Assembly: GCA_903821605.1 (NCBI GenBank)
Contig: CAIJLZ010000017.1
Location: 1 to 64,000 of the forward strand
From: an uncultured Sphingomonadales bacterium
GTDB taxonomy: Bacteria > Pseudomonadota > Alphaproteobacteria > Sphingomonadales > Sphingomonadaceae
Length of the DNA: 64,000 nucleotides
Reading direction: 5' to 3'
The stretch's first letter is position 1. Each line of letters opens with the position of its first letter. Positions 8,526 through 17,509 of the stretch are shown piece by piece. A program made the position numbers and the translations under genes. The notes beneath the pieces are model-generated. The model saw only the letters and a program-made list of their open reading frames with translations. It was not told the DNA's origin and made no database searches.

Positions 8526-9178
8526 TGAGTGAGCGCGCTGTCGCCAATCCGGTGACCATTCCGAAACCCCGGCGGACCCAGGCGGAACGCACTGCCCTGT
8601 CGGATGCGCGCATGTTCGAGGCGGCGATGGAGCTGATCGTCGAACATGGCACGCACAACACGACGCTCAAGGAAATCGGGGAACGCGCAGGTTATAGCCG
8701 CGGGCTGGCGAGCAATCGTTTCGGGTCGAAGGAAGCGCTCTTCAACCAGATGGTGCGGGACTTTAACGAGAAATGGGCGATTGAGCTGCGGCGCTTTGTC
8801 GGTGATCTGAGCGGCCTTGCCGCATTCATGGCGGCGCTAGAGGCGGTCGAATTCTTCCTGCTCAACCACACGGTCCAGATGCAGGCACTTTATACCCTTT
8901 GGTACGAATCGATCAGCAGCCACACCGCGATCCGTCGCCGGCTTGCCGCGAACCATCTTGCTTATCGCCGGGATTCTGAACGTTGGGTCCGCCAAGGCGT
9001 GGAGGAAGGTACAATCCGTCCCTCCATCGACCCCACATGTTTCGCGGTGGAGTTCAACGCGTTTATCTTCGGGCTGGTCTATCAATGGCTGGTCAATCCA
9101 ACCTCGATCAACCTGCATGCCGTGTTCCAACATTATCGCCGCAGCACCTTGGAAACATTAGCAGAAAGGCGGCATTAA
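8525..9178 (+). CDS. TetR/AcrR-family transcriptional regulator
   Basis: A 217-residue regulator starting at ATG 8525, which overlaps the TGA of the ligase gene. The N-terminal helix-turn-helix is TTLKEIGERAGYSRGLASNRFGSKEALF (around residues 45-72; motif listed by its core only for family identification). The remaining helices form a ligand-binding domain. It is the last gene of the receptor/SDR/kinase/ligase operon and probably controls it, with an acyl-CoA or free acid as inducer. The shared ACTTGCT-type inverted repeats at 2651-2671 and 9214-9234 flank this operon and are the best operator candidates. Confidence 0.9.
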   Translation: MSERAVANPVTIPKPRRTQAERTALSDARMFEAAMELIVEHGTHNTTLKEIGERAGYSRGLASNRFGSKEALFNQMVRDFNEKWAIELRRFVGDLSGLAAFMAALEAVEFFLLNHTVQMQALYTLWYESISSHTAIRRRLAANHLAYRRDSERWVRQGVEEGTIRPSIDPTCFAVEFNAFIFGLVYQWLVNPTSINLHAVFQHYRRSTLETLAERRH

Positions 9179-9213
9179 TCGGGCGGAACCCATTGATCCC
9201 GCTTGGCGAATAT

Positions 9214-9234
9214 ACTTGCTAGAGTTGAGCAAAT
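9214..9234. promoter_or_regulatory. Candidate operator, ACTTGCT-N7-AGCAAAT
   Basis: Second copy of the inverted repeat seen at 2651-2671, with the same 7-nt spacer and the first three spacer bases (AGA) also shared. It lies about 70 nt before the luciferase-like gene, just after the TetR gene, suggesting that gene belongs to the same regulon. Confidence 0.5.
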
Positions 9235-9306
9235 AAGTTAGTTTCGAGCGCAAAGAACAAGACAGATAATTGTCAGATGGCCCGACAGGGCGGATAGGAG
9301 AGAAAG

Positions 9307-10383
9307 ATGCGAGTTGGTCTTTTGATGGTGTTCCAGAATTTCATGGATCGGACCACCGACCGTGAAGCTTGGGATCGTGATATTCACCTGTGCAGCCTGG
9401 CGGAACCACTTGGTTTCGACACCCTTGGCGCGGTGGAACATCATTTTTCAAATTATGCGATGTCGCCCGATAATATGCAGTTTCTCGCCTATATGGCGGC
9501 GAAGACCAGCCGGATCGGCCTGATGACCGGCGCGGTGATTTTGCCGTGGCACCGTGACCCGCTGCGGATTGTCGAACGCATGATTGCGCTTGATTATCTC
9601 AGCAACGGGCGGGCCATGTTCGGGATCGGCCGTGGTCTGGCGAAGCGCGAATATGACACATTCGGGCTTGATATGAATGAAGCGCGCGACCGGTTCGATG
9701 AGGCTGCGGAATGCATCATGAGCGGCCTTGAAACCGGTGTGTGCGAATGGGATGGCAAGCACTTCAAACAGGTCCGCACCGAAGTGCGTCCGCGCCCGCT
9801 CAAGAGCTTCAAGGACCGTTTCTATTCGGTCGCGATGTCGTCGGACTCGGTGCCCGTCTGCGCACGGCTCGGTGCCACGATGATGAGCTTCGCCCAAAAG
9901 CCATGGGATCAGATGGTCTCGCATTTCCAGACCTATCGCGATCTCTATCTTGAGCATCACGGTGTGGCCGCCCCGCCGCCGATCTGCGTCGATTTCATGG
10001 CCTGCGACGAAAGCGCCGAACGCGCCGAAGCGCTCGCCCGCGAGCATATGGCGAATTATTATGTCACCGTCATGGATCATTATGAGATGGCCGGTGAGCA
10101 CTTCAAAAATATGAAGGGCTATGGCGATTATGCGACCAATGCAGGTCTGTTGCAGCAGCTTGGCATGAGCGATGCAGCCAATGCATTTGTGGACATCAAC
10201 ACCTGGGGCACGCCGCAGCAGATTCTCGACAAGTTGGATGCCCGTCGCCAATATCTCGGCGACTTCGACCTGACGGTGCAGATCAGCTATGGCGGGATGA
10301 GCCGTGAAAACGCCGAAAGTGGCGTCCGCCTGTTCGCCGAAAAGGTGCTGCCGGAAGTGCAGTCCTGGAGCCGGATGAACTGA
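9307..10383 (+). CDS. LLM-class flavin-dependent monooxygenase
   Basis: A 358-residue luciferase-like TIM-barrel protein, preceded by a GGATAGGAGAGAAAG ribosome-binding site. It has the typical N-terminal beta strand (MRVGLLMVFQNF), an early LGFDTLGAVEHHF segment (residues 37-49) and the R-IGLMTGAVILPWHRDPLRIVE segment, which shape the flavin pocket. Such enzymes use reduced FMN (or F420 in other lineages) to hydroxylate or Baeyer-Villiger-oxidise substrates and need a separate flavin reductase, which is not in this window. Its upstream repeat matches that of the receptor operon, so it may share that operon's substrate. Confidence 0.9.
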   Translation: MRVGLLMVFQNFMDRTTDREAWDRDIHLCSLAEPLGFDTLGAVEHHFSNYAMSPDNMQFLAYMAAKTSRIGLMTGAVILPWHRDPLRIVERMIALDYLSNGRAMFGIGRGLAKREYDTFGLDMNEARDRFDEAAECIMSGLETGVCEWDGKHFKQVRTEVRPRPLKSFKDRFYSVAMSSDSVPVCARLGATMMSFAQKPWDQMVSHFQTYRDLYLEHHGVAAPPPICVDFMACDESAERAEALAREHMANYYVTVMDHYEMAGEHFKNMKGYGDYATNAGLLQQLGMSDAANAFVDINTWGTPQQILDKLDARRQYLGDFDLTVQISYGGMSRENAESGVRLFAEKVLPEVQSWSRMN

Positions 10384-10573
10384 TCCACAAGCGCTTGTCG
10401 CGTTGATCGCCAGTGAACCCGGAAGCGGGCGGTATCGTCTCCATGACAGCCGCCCGACTTCTTGGGGGCTGGGTATTTTATCAGTGTTATGATCGAAAGA
10501 AACCGCCCATGCGGTCAATGATATGACGTTCGCCCTTGCTGCCCGCTTACGACTTCGGAGATGATAGCTGTCT

Positions 10574-11734
10574 ATGGCCATTGACCCACCGCTCGCCGGG
10601 CTCCGGATCATCGAACTTGCCGGCATTGGTCCGGGCCCCTTTTGCGGGATGATGCTGGCCGATCATGGCGCGGAAGTGATCCGGATTGATCGGGCGGGTG
10701 GGGTGCAGGCCGGGGTGGAGGTAGATGGCAGTCGTGATGTGCTGCTCCGCTCGCGACGCAGCATTGCGCTGGACCTGAAAACCTCGGCGGGCATGGATAT
10801 CGTCCGTCGACTGGTGGCGACTGCCGACGGCTTCATCGAAGGGTTCCGCCCCGGCGTTACCGAACGGCTTGGTCTCGGCCCGGATGCGTTGCTCGCGCTC
10901 AATCCCCGACTGGTCTATGGTCGCATGACAGGTTGGGGGCAGGACGGCCCTTATGCCAAGCTGCCCGGCCATGACATCAATTACATTGCGGTCTCTGGCG
11001 TCCTCGATTCGATCGGCCGCAAAGGCGAAGCGCCGCTGGCCCCGCTCAATCTGCTTGGTGATTATGGCGGCGGGGGCCTGTTGCTGGCCTTCGGCATGAC
11101 GGCCGCGTTGCTCGCGGCGCGCGGTGGCGCACCCGGGCGGGTGGTGGATTGTTCAATGGCGGAAGGCGCATCGGCATTGATGGCGGGCATTTGGTCGCTC
11201 AAACATAATAACAAATGGCAGGGCGCGCGCGGCGACAATCTGCTGGATAGCGGGGCCCCATTTTACGATACTTATGCCACGGCGGATGGCCGCTATGTGG
11301 CGCTCGGTGCGATTGAGGGGAAATTTTTTGATCGGCTGCGCCATTTGCTCGACCTGAGCCATGACCCCGACTTCGCCGATCAGCATGACGAAACGCGCTG
11401 GGATGCCATGCGGCGCACATTAGCGGCGCGCTTCCGCGCCCAGTCGTTAGATCACTGGTGCCGCCTGTTTGAGGATGAAGAAGTGTGTTTCTCACCGGTG
11501 ATGTCGCTCGACGAGGCGCCGGGTCACCCGCATAATATGGCCCGGCACAGCTTCATTGAAGTAAACGGCATGACCCAGCCCGCGCCCGTCCCGCGCTTCT
11601 CAAACACCATGCCGGTGACGCCCCATATGTGGCAGGAAGACAGTGACAAGGATGCGCTGCTGGCCGAACTTGGGCTGAGTGCCACCGAGATTACACATCT
11701 CCGCGATCAGGGCGCATTCGGCCGCATCGGCTAG
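10574..11734 (+). CDS. Alpha-methylacyl-CoA racemase (family III CoA-transferase fold)
   Basis: A 386-residue member of the CaiB/BaiF fold. The catalytic sequence is that of alpha-methylacyl-CoA racemases rather than transferases: GHDINYIAVSG gives His133 and Asp134, and LLGDYGGGG gives Asp163, matching the His126/Asp156 pair known from the mycobacterial enzyme MCR. The enzyme would interconvert 2R and 2S 2-methylacyl-CoAs so that branched chains (isoprenoid or sterol side chains) can enter beta-oxidation. The start follows a GGAG about 13 nt upstream, slightly long. It lies 190 nt after the luciferase-like gene. The assignment rests on motif comparison by eye. Confidence 0.85.
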   Translation: MAIDPPLAGLRIIELAGIGPGPFCGMMLADHGAEVIRIDRAGGVQAGVEVDGSRDVLLRSRRSIALDLKTSAGMDIVRRLVATADGFIEGFRPGVTERLGLGPDALLALNPRLVYGRMTGWGQDGPYAKLPGHDINYIAVSGVLDSIGRKGEAPLAPLNLLGDYGGGGLLLAFGMTAALLAARGGAPGRVVDCSMAEGASALMAGIWSLKHNNKWQGARGDNLLDSGAPFYDTYATADGRYVALGAIEGKFFDRLRHLLDLSHDPDFADQHDETRWDAMRRTLAARFRAQSLDHWCRLFEDEEVCFSPVMSLDEAPGHPHNMARHSFIEVNGMTQPAPVPRFSNTMPVTPHMWQEDSDKDALLAELGLSATEITHLRDQGAFGRIG

Positions 11735-11860
11735 ATCAGCCGCATCGCACCAGCGACAATAGTCGCGCGATCAACGAGCGGATCGAACTTGCGGCGGAGG
11801 TCGAAGCCATGGCCTTTTTACCCGTGGATGGGCAGGCAGGCTGACCTCCCCCAAGCGTTT

Positions 11861-13375
11861 TTAGCGCGCGAGCAGTGCCACCTTTTTGGGCAAGGTCCAT
11901 ACCAACACGGCAATGGTCAACGAGATCATCGAGATCACGATAAACAGATTGTCGAATGAGATCGTATTGGTCTGCACATCGATCATGCGTTCTAGGGTCG
12001 CCCCCGCTTGCACCGGGTTGAGACCCAGCCCGGCCAGTTCGGGCGGGATCAACGCGCCGTGGCCAGAGGTGCCTATAATTTCAGACCGGGCTACGCGGGA
12101 TCCATGTTCCCACATTGTCGTCATGGTCGAGATCGCAATGGCGGTCGTCATGGTGCGGAAGAAGTTGAGCAACCCGGCGGCGGCGGCCATCTGATGCGGT
12201 GGCACGGCGCGGAGCGCGATCACCATCAGGCTGACCGAGATAAAGGCATTGGCCAGCCCCTGCATCAACTGGGGCAGCGCAAGCCACGGCAAGGTCATGT
12301 CGGTAGAGCTTTGGGACCGCACCACCATCACAATGCCCATCCAGAAAAAGCCCCAGCAAATCGCGTATCGGACATCGATTTTGTTCGCCAACTGGGCCGC
12401 AATCGGCACGCAAATCAGTGAAAACAGGCTCATTGCTGCAACCGTATAGCCGGCGAGCGTGGCGGTATAGCCCATGGTGGTCTGAAGCCATAAGGGGACC
12501 ATCACCGAACTCGAGATGATCATCGCATAGCCGACCGACATGAACGCAACCGGCATCCAAAAGGCGCGGATTTGCAGCAGCCTGAGGTTGACAATCGGCT
12601 TATCGTCGGTCAACTCCCAGATCAAAAAGGCCAGCAGGCCCACCGCCGCAACCAGCGCAAGGGTGACGATCAACGGATCAGCGAACCAATCATGATCGCG
12701 CCCCATATCCAGCAGCATTTGCAATGCCCCCACCCAGATCGCCAACAAGACTAAACCGATATAGTCGATGCGTTCGATCAGGCGCGGCGTCTCGAACGGG
12801 AGCAGCAGCTTGAGCACCACCGGCACCGAAATCAGCACGAAGGGCACGTTGAGGAAGAACAGCCAGCGCCAGGAATAATTGTCTGCAATCGTCCCGCCTA
12901 CGATCGGGCCAATGATCGGCGCGATAATGGCGGTCATGACTGATAGCGACACCGCCGTACCCGATTTATCGCGCGGGAAGATGCGAAGCAGGATCGTCTG
13001 GCACAAGGGCATGAGCGGGGCACCGCATATACCTTGCAAGGCCCGAAAAAAGATCAGCATGCTGAGCGACGTCGCCATGCCGCACAGCGCGGATGTGAGC
13101 GTGAAGCCCAGCACCCCATAAGCAAAGGTGCGGATCGTGCCAAAACGTGTGGCCAGCCAGCCGCTCAACGGCAAGCAGATCGCCTCGGCAATGGCATAGG
13201 AGGTGATGATCCACGTTCCCTGCGTCGTCGATGCGCCAAGCGCCCCGGCGATATGCGGCACCGCGACATTCGCGACCGTCAGGTCAAGCACAACGAGAAA
13301 AAACGCCAGCGAGACGCAAAAGGCCGCTATGAAGAGTTTCGGCCCGTGGAGAGGCTGGATCTCTTCGACCATCAT
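11861..13375 (-). CDS. DHA2-family MFS multidrug transporter, EmrB-like
   Basis: A 504-residue permease with about 14 hydrophobic segments. Motif A-like GWLATRFGTIRTF lies near residues 72-84, and the motif C-type stretch ALRGICGAPLMPL-like segment near 112-124. It is the inner-membrane part of a tripartite efflux pump: its ATG overlaps the TGA of the HlyD-type adaptor gene (ATGA), which in turn follows the outer-membrane channel gene. The set corresponds to EmrA-EmrB-TolC, driven by proton antiport. It probably exports toxic substrates or intermediates of the surrounding pathways. The 126-nt gap after 11734 lies between this gene's 3' end and the racemase. Confidence 0.93.
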   Translation of the reverse strand: MMVEEIQPLHGPKLFIAAFCVSLAFFLVVLDLTVANVAVPHIAGALGASTTQGTWIITSYAIAEAICLPLSGWLATRFGTIRTFAYGVLGFTLTSALCGMATSLSMLIFFRALQGICGAPLMPLCQTILLRIFPRDKSGTAVSLSVMTAIIAPIIGPIVGGTIADNYSWRWLFFLNVPFVLISVPVVLKLLLPFETPRLIERIDYIGLVLLAIWVGALQMLLDMGRDHDWFADPLIVTLALVAAVGLLAFLIWELTDDKPIVNLRLLQIRAFWMPVAFMSVGYAMIISSSVMVPLWLQTTMGYTATLAGYTVAAMSLFSLICVPIAAQLANKIDVRYAICWGFFWMGIVMVVRSQSSTDMTLPWLALPQLMQGLANAFISVSLMVIALRAVPPHQMAAAAGLLNFFRTMTTAIAISTMTTMWEHGSRVARSEIIGTSGHGALIPPELAGLGLNPVQAGATLERMIDVQTNTISFDNLFIVISMISLTIAVLVWTLPKKVALLAR

Positions 13376-14517
13376 TTGATCCGGACTTCAGCTTCCATCG
13401 ACAGGCCGATGCGCAACGGATGCGCCTCAAGCTCACGCGGGTCGAGCGAGATACGCACGGGCAGGCGCTGGGTGATCTTGACCCAATTGCCGGTCGCATT
13501 CTGGGAAGGGATCAGCGCAAAGGCATTGCCCGTGCCGCCCGATAGACCCTGCACCGTGCCGTGATAGACGACATCGTCATCATAGAGCATCGAGGTCAGT
13601 TCAACCTGCTGGCCCACCCGGACATCCGCCAATTGGCTTTCCTTGAAATTGGCATCGACATAAAGGCTGTTGATCGGGACAATCGCCATGATCGGCGTGC
13701 CCGCGGCGATGCGCTGACCGATCTGCGCCTGTCGCCGTGTCACGATGCCGTCAATCGGCGCGCGCACGATGGTGCGGTTCATGTTGAGCCGGGCATCATT
13801 GAGCTTCGCCTTGGCCGCCAACACCGCCGGATTGGTCTCCACCGTCGAATTGACCGTCAGCGCCAGCCCGGCATTTTTTTCCTCTTCGGCCGCCTGACGG
13901 CCCGCCTGTGCCTGCGCCACCCGGGCGCGGGCCAAGGCCACGCCGCCCTTGGCCGCTGTCAACGCATTGGCCACGGCTGTCATTTCATCGCCAGAGACCG
14001 CCCCGGTTTTCACCAATGCGCTGCGGCGTTCGTAATCCGTCTGTGCCTTGCGCCATGCGGCATCGGCCGTGGCCAGTTCGGCCTCGGCACTGGCGATTTC
14101 GGTCTGCTTTGCCGCCACATTCGCAACCAAAGCCTCGCCACCAGCCTGTTGGCGGAGGAAGTCCCGCTTGGCCATCGCATATTCCGCTTCGGCCCGCGCC
14201 AGCGCCACCTCGGCATCCGATGCCGACAGGCGCGCGACGATCTGGCCTTTGCGGACGAACTGGGTGTCAGTGACTTCGATGGCCACCACGGTCGAGGTGA
14301 TCAACGGGCTAACCTGCGCGATATAGCCGCCGACATAGGCATTGTCGGTCGATACGCTGCGCGATCCGATCAGCCAGTCATAAGCGCCATATACCAGTGC
14401 CGCACCGGCCACACCGATCGCCAGCATCGTAAACAGGCGTTTGCGCTGGGTCAGGCGAAGCGCTTGCCAGCGCCCGTCGGTAGCATCATCTTGGTTCGTC
14501 GAAGGCATATCGGTCAC
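13372..14517 (-). CDS. HlyD/EmrA-family periplasmic adaptor
   Basis: A 381-residue membrane-fusion protein. A single N-terminal transmembrane segment (about residues 29-48) follows a short cytoplasmic tail. The lipoyl half-motif STDNAYVGG is next (about 55-63), then a long coiled-coil hairpin rich in Ala, Glu and Arg (about 100-215) and the second lipoyl half RAPIDGIVTRRQAQIGQ (about 249-265). It links the EmrB-like pump to the outer-membrane channel. The start is GTG 14517, 11 nt after the channel gene; ATG 14508 is an alternative with no better ribosome-binding site. Confidence 0.92.
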   Translation of the reverse strand: MTDMPSTNQDDATDGRWQALRLTQRKRLFTMLAIGVAGAALVYGAYDWLIGSRSVSTDNAYVGGYIAQVSPLITSTVVAIEVTDTQFVRKGQIVARLSASDAEVALARAEAEYAMAKRDFLRQQAGGEALVANVAAKQTEIASAEAELATADAAWRKAQTDYERRSALVKTGAVSGDEMTAVANALTAAKGGVALARARVAQAQAGRQAAEEEKNAGLALTVNSTVETNPAVLAAKAKLNDARLNMNRTIVRAPIDGIVTRRQAQIGQRIAAGTPIMAIVPINSLYVDANFKESQLADVRVGQQVELTSMLYDDDVVYHGTVQGLSGGTGNAFALIPSQNATGNWVKITQRLPVRISLDPRELEAHPLRIGLSMEAEVRIK

Positions 14518-14528
14518 GCTGTCAGACC

Positions 14529-15965
14529 TTATTGAGAAACAGGGGGAACCGGGCGACGCGGATCGGCATAGCCGCCGCCCAGTCCCCGGACGATCTGGAT
14601 ATCGAGCGCAAAGGCCCGGGTCTTGAGCATCGCATCGGCGCGCCGCTGCTGGAGCAGCAGGTCTTCGGCATCGAGTGCCTCAAGATAGGTCGACAGATTA
14701 CCGCGATAACGATCCATCGCGATCTGGAATCCGCGTTCGGCAGCCTGGACCGCGATGTTCGTCTGGGTCTGACGTTCGGCCAGCGCCCGCATTGAGGTCG
14801 CGGCATCCGCCACGTCACGCAGCGCGCCCACCAAGGTGCGATCATAATCGGCCACGGCGCGATCATAATCGGCGCGCGACTGGCGATAGGCCCCGCGCAA
14901 CTGCCCGCCTGAAAAAATGGGCAGGCTCAAGGCAGGGCCGACCCGGCCATAGTCTGAACCATTGCCGGTCAGATTGCCGATGCCGAGCGACTGGACCCCG
15001 ATCAGACCCATGATGTTGAGGTTCGGATAAAAATCCGCGCGCGCAACCTTGACCCGCCGGGCGGCGGCTTCAACCCGGAAACGGGCGCTGACGATGTCGG
15101 GGCGACGCCCGATCAGGTCAAGCGCAAGTTGATCGGGCAGGCCAAAGTCGTGCAGCAATGCGGTGCCGGGACGTTCGATGGACAGACCACGATCTGGCCC
15201 CGCACCGATCAAGGCCGCCAATTGATTGCGCACCAAGCCGATGGATTCGGCGAGCGCCGCCAATTCGGCACGGGCGGAGGCAAGCTTGGCGCGGGCCAAT
15301 TCGGCGGGTGCCTGATTATCAAGTCCGCTCTCCACCCGCTGCTGCGCGAGATCGAGGAAGGACGCCCGCACCTCGACGGTCCGGGCGATCACATCGCGCT
15401 GCGCATACAAGCCGGCGAGTTCGGCATAGGCCGTTGCGATGCCCGTGACGAGCACCAACCGGGCCTGCGCACTATCGACCCGCGCAGCCTCAGCTTCACC
15501 TTTGGCGGCGGCTAGGGCCGCGCGATTACGGCCCCATATATCAATGTCAAAATTGACCCCAAGGGTGGCGCGGCCGGTATCATTCCAGCCTTGCGGCAGA
15601 AATTCGCGGGGGAAGCCCATATTATAGCTTTGTTTTTCGCTGGCGACCGTGCCGTCAGCCGCTATTTTCGGATATAGCGCTGAACCGGTTTGACGCGCGA
15701 TCGCTTGCGCCGCGTTCATCCGTGCGACGGCAATCCGAAGATCGGGAGATGCTGCCAGCCCTTCCGCCACCAAGCTATCCAACTGCGGGTCGCCATATTG
15801 CGTCCACCAGGCGTCCGACGGCCATGCACGCTCGGGGGCGGCAAAAGACTGGGTAGCGGCCATGTCCGACGGCTTGGCAACCTGTCGCATGGACCCCATA
15901 TTCGGGACGGAGCAGGCCCCCGTCGCAAGCAAGGTTGCCAACAGAAAGCCATCACGGAATGTCAT
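14529..15965 (-). CDS. Outer-membrane efflux lipoprotein (NodT/OMF family)
   Basis: This outer-membrane factor of about 478 residues starts at ATG 15965, where a short lipoprotein signal (MTFRDGFLLATLLATGAC) ends at a Cys; the lipobox is loose but plausible. An in-frame start at 16001 would add a charged, non-signal extension and is rejected. Two repeated helical halves carry the family pattern: DLGQAR-like helices and LPDQLALDLIGRRPDIVSARFRVEAA (near residues 270-295, core given for family recognition), then YPNLNIMG and PIFSGGQLR. It forms the trimeric exit duct for the HlyD/EmrB pair encoded directly downstream. Confidence 0.9.
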   Translation of the reverse strand: MTFRDGFLLATLLATGACSVPNMGSMRQVAKPSDMAATQSFAAPERAWPSDAWWTQYGDPQLDSLVAEGLAASPDLRIAVARMNAAQAIARQTGSALYPKIAADGTVASEKQSYNMGFPREFLPQGWNDTGRATLGVNFDIDIWGRNRAALAAAKGEAEAARVDSAQARLVLVTGIATAYAELAGLYAQRDVIARTVEVRASFLDLAQQRVESGLDNQAPAELARAKLASARAELAALAESIGLVRNQLAALIGAGPDRGLSIERPGTALLHDFGLPDQLALDLIGRRPDIVSARFRVEAAARRVKVARADFYPNLNIMGLIGVQSLGIGNLTGNGSDYGRVGPALSLPIFSGGQLRGAYRQSRADYDRAVADYDRTLVGALRDVADAATSMRALAERQTQTNIAVQAAERGFQIAMDRYRGNLSTYLEALDAEDLLLQQRRADAMLKTRAFALDIQIVRGLGGGYADPRRPVPPVSQ

Positions 15966-16129
15966 CAGGGCCGGTTCTTTCTCTGTCCGATTTTCGGCCA
16001 AGCCGGTCTCTTTAGTAGATCGTCAGCCAGATCAAGCAACCATGAAATGAACGAGCTTTGCGACTTTTCCTGAGATCGATCCATGGCCCGCAATGACGCC
16101 ACGCCGATGGCGGCATGGGATCCCGTTGA

Positions 16130-16861
16130 TCACGCAACAGAAACCAGCCCGATCATGCGTAAATGATCAAGAAACATGCCAATCACCCGTTGGCGGGAAG
16201 CGGGATCATCGGGCGTAAAGCCTGATGCCACCGGGCCCGTCGGCTGGATCGCGATGCGGGCAAGGCAACAAACCATATCGTGATAGAGCATGGCCGCCGC
16301 CCTGACATCCGCCTGACGCTTGGGTGCAACGTGATGGCAAAGCACCTCGGCAAAGCACGATGCCACATGGTGATTCAACTCGTTCACCTGTCGCGCAATC
16401 ATGTCATTTGTCATCCGCTGGGAATCGGCCAGCAGGATCAACGCCCCGTCCTGCCGGAATGAAGCGAGCAACAGGTCGGTGTAATAGCTGACCAGTTGGC
16501 CGAGATCGAAATCACCACAGGCCTCGACCGAAAACAGGGCGTCGAACTGTTCCATCCGGCTGCGATAATAAGCGTCCATCAGGGTATTGAGGATCGCTTC
16601 CTTGTCTTCGAACCGGCCATAGATGCTGCCGGTCGAGACCCCAGACGCCTTGGAAATCGCTGCCACTGTCGTCTGGGCATAGCCTAGTTCGGCGAATAAG
16701 CCGGTCGCCGCCTGCAGGATCCGGCGCAGGGTGTCGAGACTTCGCGCCTGTTGTGGGGGGAGCAGCCATTCCGATGCCTCGGACCAGCGGATGGCGTCGC
16801 TTGAAAGCTGGCGAGACGCCTTATTGATCCGCTGGCGTTGGGCGTTCGCGGCGCGCGGCAT
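16130..16861 (-). CDS. TetR-family regulator of the efflux operon
   Basis: A 243-residue TetR protein. The start at ATG 16861 follows AAGGAG with 7-nt spacing; the open frame further upstream has no such signal. The DNA-binding domain includes GYAQTTVAAISKASGVSTGSIYGRFEDKEAIL (about residues 65-96 by core pattern) and the rest is a ligand-binding domain. It sits just upstream of, and in the same orientation as, the outer-membrane channel gene, and divergently from the SnoaL/P450 operon at 17019, so it may control either or both. The 164-nt gap to the channel gene (15966-16129) has no gene. Confidence 0.88.
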   Translation of the reverse strand: MPRAANAQRQRINKASRQLSSDAIRWSEASEWLLPPQQARSLDTLRRILQAATGLFAELGYAQTTVAAISKASGVSTGSIYGRFEDKEAILNTLMDAYYRSRMEQFDALFSVEACGDFDLGQLVSYYTDLLLASFRQDGALILLADSQRMTNDMIARQVNELNHHVASCFAEVLCHHVAPKRQADVRAAAMLYHDMVCCLARIAIQPTGPVASGFTPDDPASRQRVIGMFLDHLRMIGLVSVA

Positions 16862-16982
16862 GTGCGGCTCCTTTTCCGACCTCGACAAAAGGACAGGCTG
16901 CCCCGGTACAGCTTGACTTGAGATCCGAATACCCATTCTATTTTTGTCCGACAAGGGTGGAAAACCATCCGGCCCCATGAGT

Positions 16983-17001
16983 CGGGACGCACGACGTCCC
17001 G
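16983..17001. promoter_or_regulatory. Perfect 7-bp inverted repeat before the SnoaL/P450 operon
   Basis: CGGGACG-CACGA-CGTCCCG is a perfect stem with a 5-nt loop, ending 5 nt before the AAGGAG ribosome-binding site of the gene at 17019. It could be an operator for the divergent TetR or an RNA hairpin affecting translation. Function is inferred from position only. Confidence 0.4.
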
Positions 17002-17018
17002 CAATGAAGGAGAGAATG

Positions 17019-17489
17019 ATGGCTTTTACAGGCCCGCTTGAGGACCGTATCGAGATCCGTGAACTGATCGCGACCTACGCCAATGCTGTCACCCGCAACG
17101 ATCCCGTGGCCTATGCCGAATGCTGGGCCGAAGATGGGGTCTGGAGCATTCCCGATCTACCCGGCATGGAACTGGTTGAAGGCCGGGATGCGATCATGGC
17201 GATCTGGGTTGAAGCGATGAAGCTGTTTCCGTTTCAGGTCATGTTGGCCGTGCCGGGGGAAACGAATGTGACCGGCAATACGGCGCGCGGCATTACCTAT
17301 AATGCCGAACTCAACACCACGATCAGCGGTGTGACCCAGCGCTGGACCAACGAATATCACGATGAATATGTCAAACGCGATGGCCGCTGGCAGATCAAGA
17401 GCCGCACGCTGAAGGTGCTGCATATCGGGCCGCATGAACCCAATAGCCCCTATGTCGGGCCGGATGAAGCGATTGGCAGCGCGAGCTGA
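17019..17489 (+). CDS. SnoaL-like / NTF2-family protein
   Basis: A 156-residue protein starting at ATG 17019 (or the adjacent ATG 17016), six bases after AAGGAGAG. The N-terminal pattern EDRIEIRELIATYANAV with NDPVAYAECWAEDGVW is that of SnoaL_4-type proteins. The open frame continues upstream to 16944 but without a ribosome-binding site. It closely resembles the protein at 33906-34307 over this N-terminal half, so the two are paralogs. Family members are isomerases, hydratases or dehydratases acting on cyclic or polyketide-like substrates. It is the first gene in a set with two P450s and an epoxide hydrolase. Confidence 0.85.
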   Translation: MAFTGPLEDRIEIRELIATYANAVTRNDPVAYAECWAEDGVWSIPDLPGMELVEGRDAIMAIWVEAMKLFPFQVMLAVPGETNVTGNTARGITYNAELNTTISGVTQRWTNEYHDEYVKRDGRWQIKSRTLKVLHIGPHEPNSPYVGPDEAIGSAS

Positions 17490-17509
17490 ACATCCTGATA
17501 TCTGATGGT

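Noticed and set aside
10424-10462. Inverted repeat CGGGCGG...CCGCCCG after the luciferase-like gene
   Set aside because: The loop is long and there is no T-run, so I do not call it a terminator.
9448-10626. A 392-codon minus-strand open frame
   Set aside because: Covers the luciferase-like gene in antisense; His-rich composition is the mirror of that gene's codon use.
11735-11860. Possible protein remnant after the racemase gene (frame reading RIELAAEVEAMAFLPVDG, stop near 11843)
   Set aside because: The frame looks faintly protein-like but is too short, lacks a start and matches nothing I know. It could be a decayed gene end, but this is not supported enough to call.
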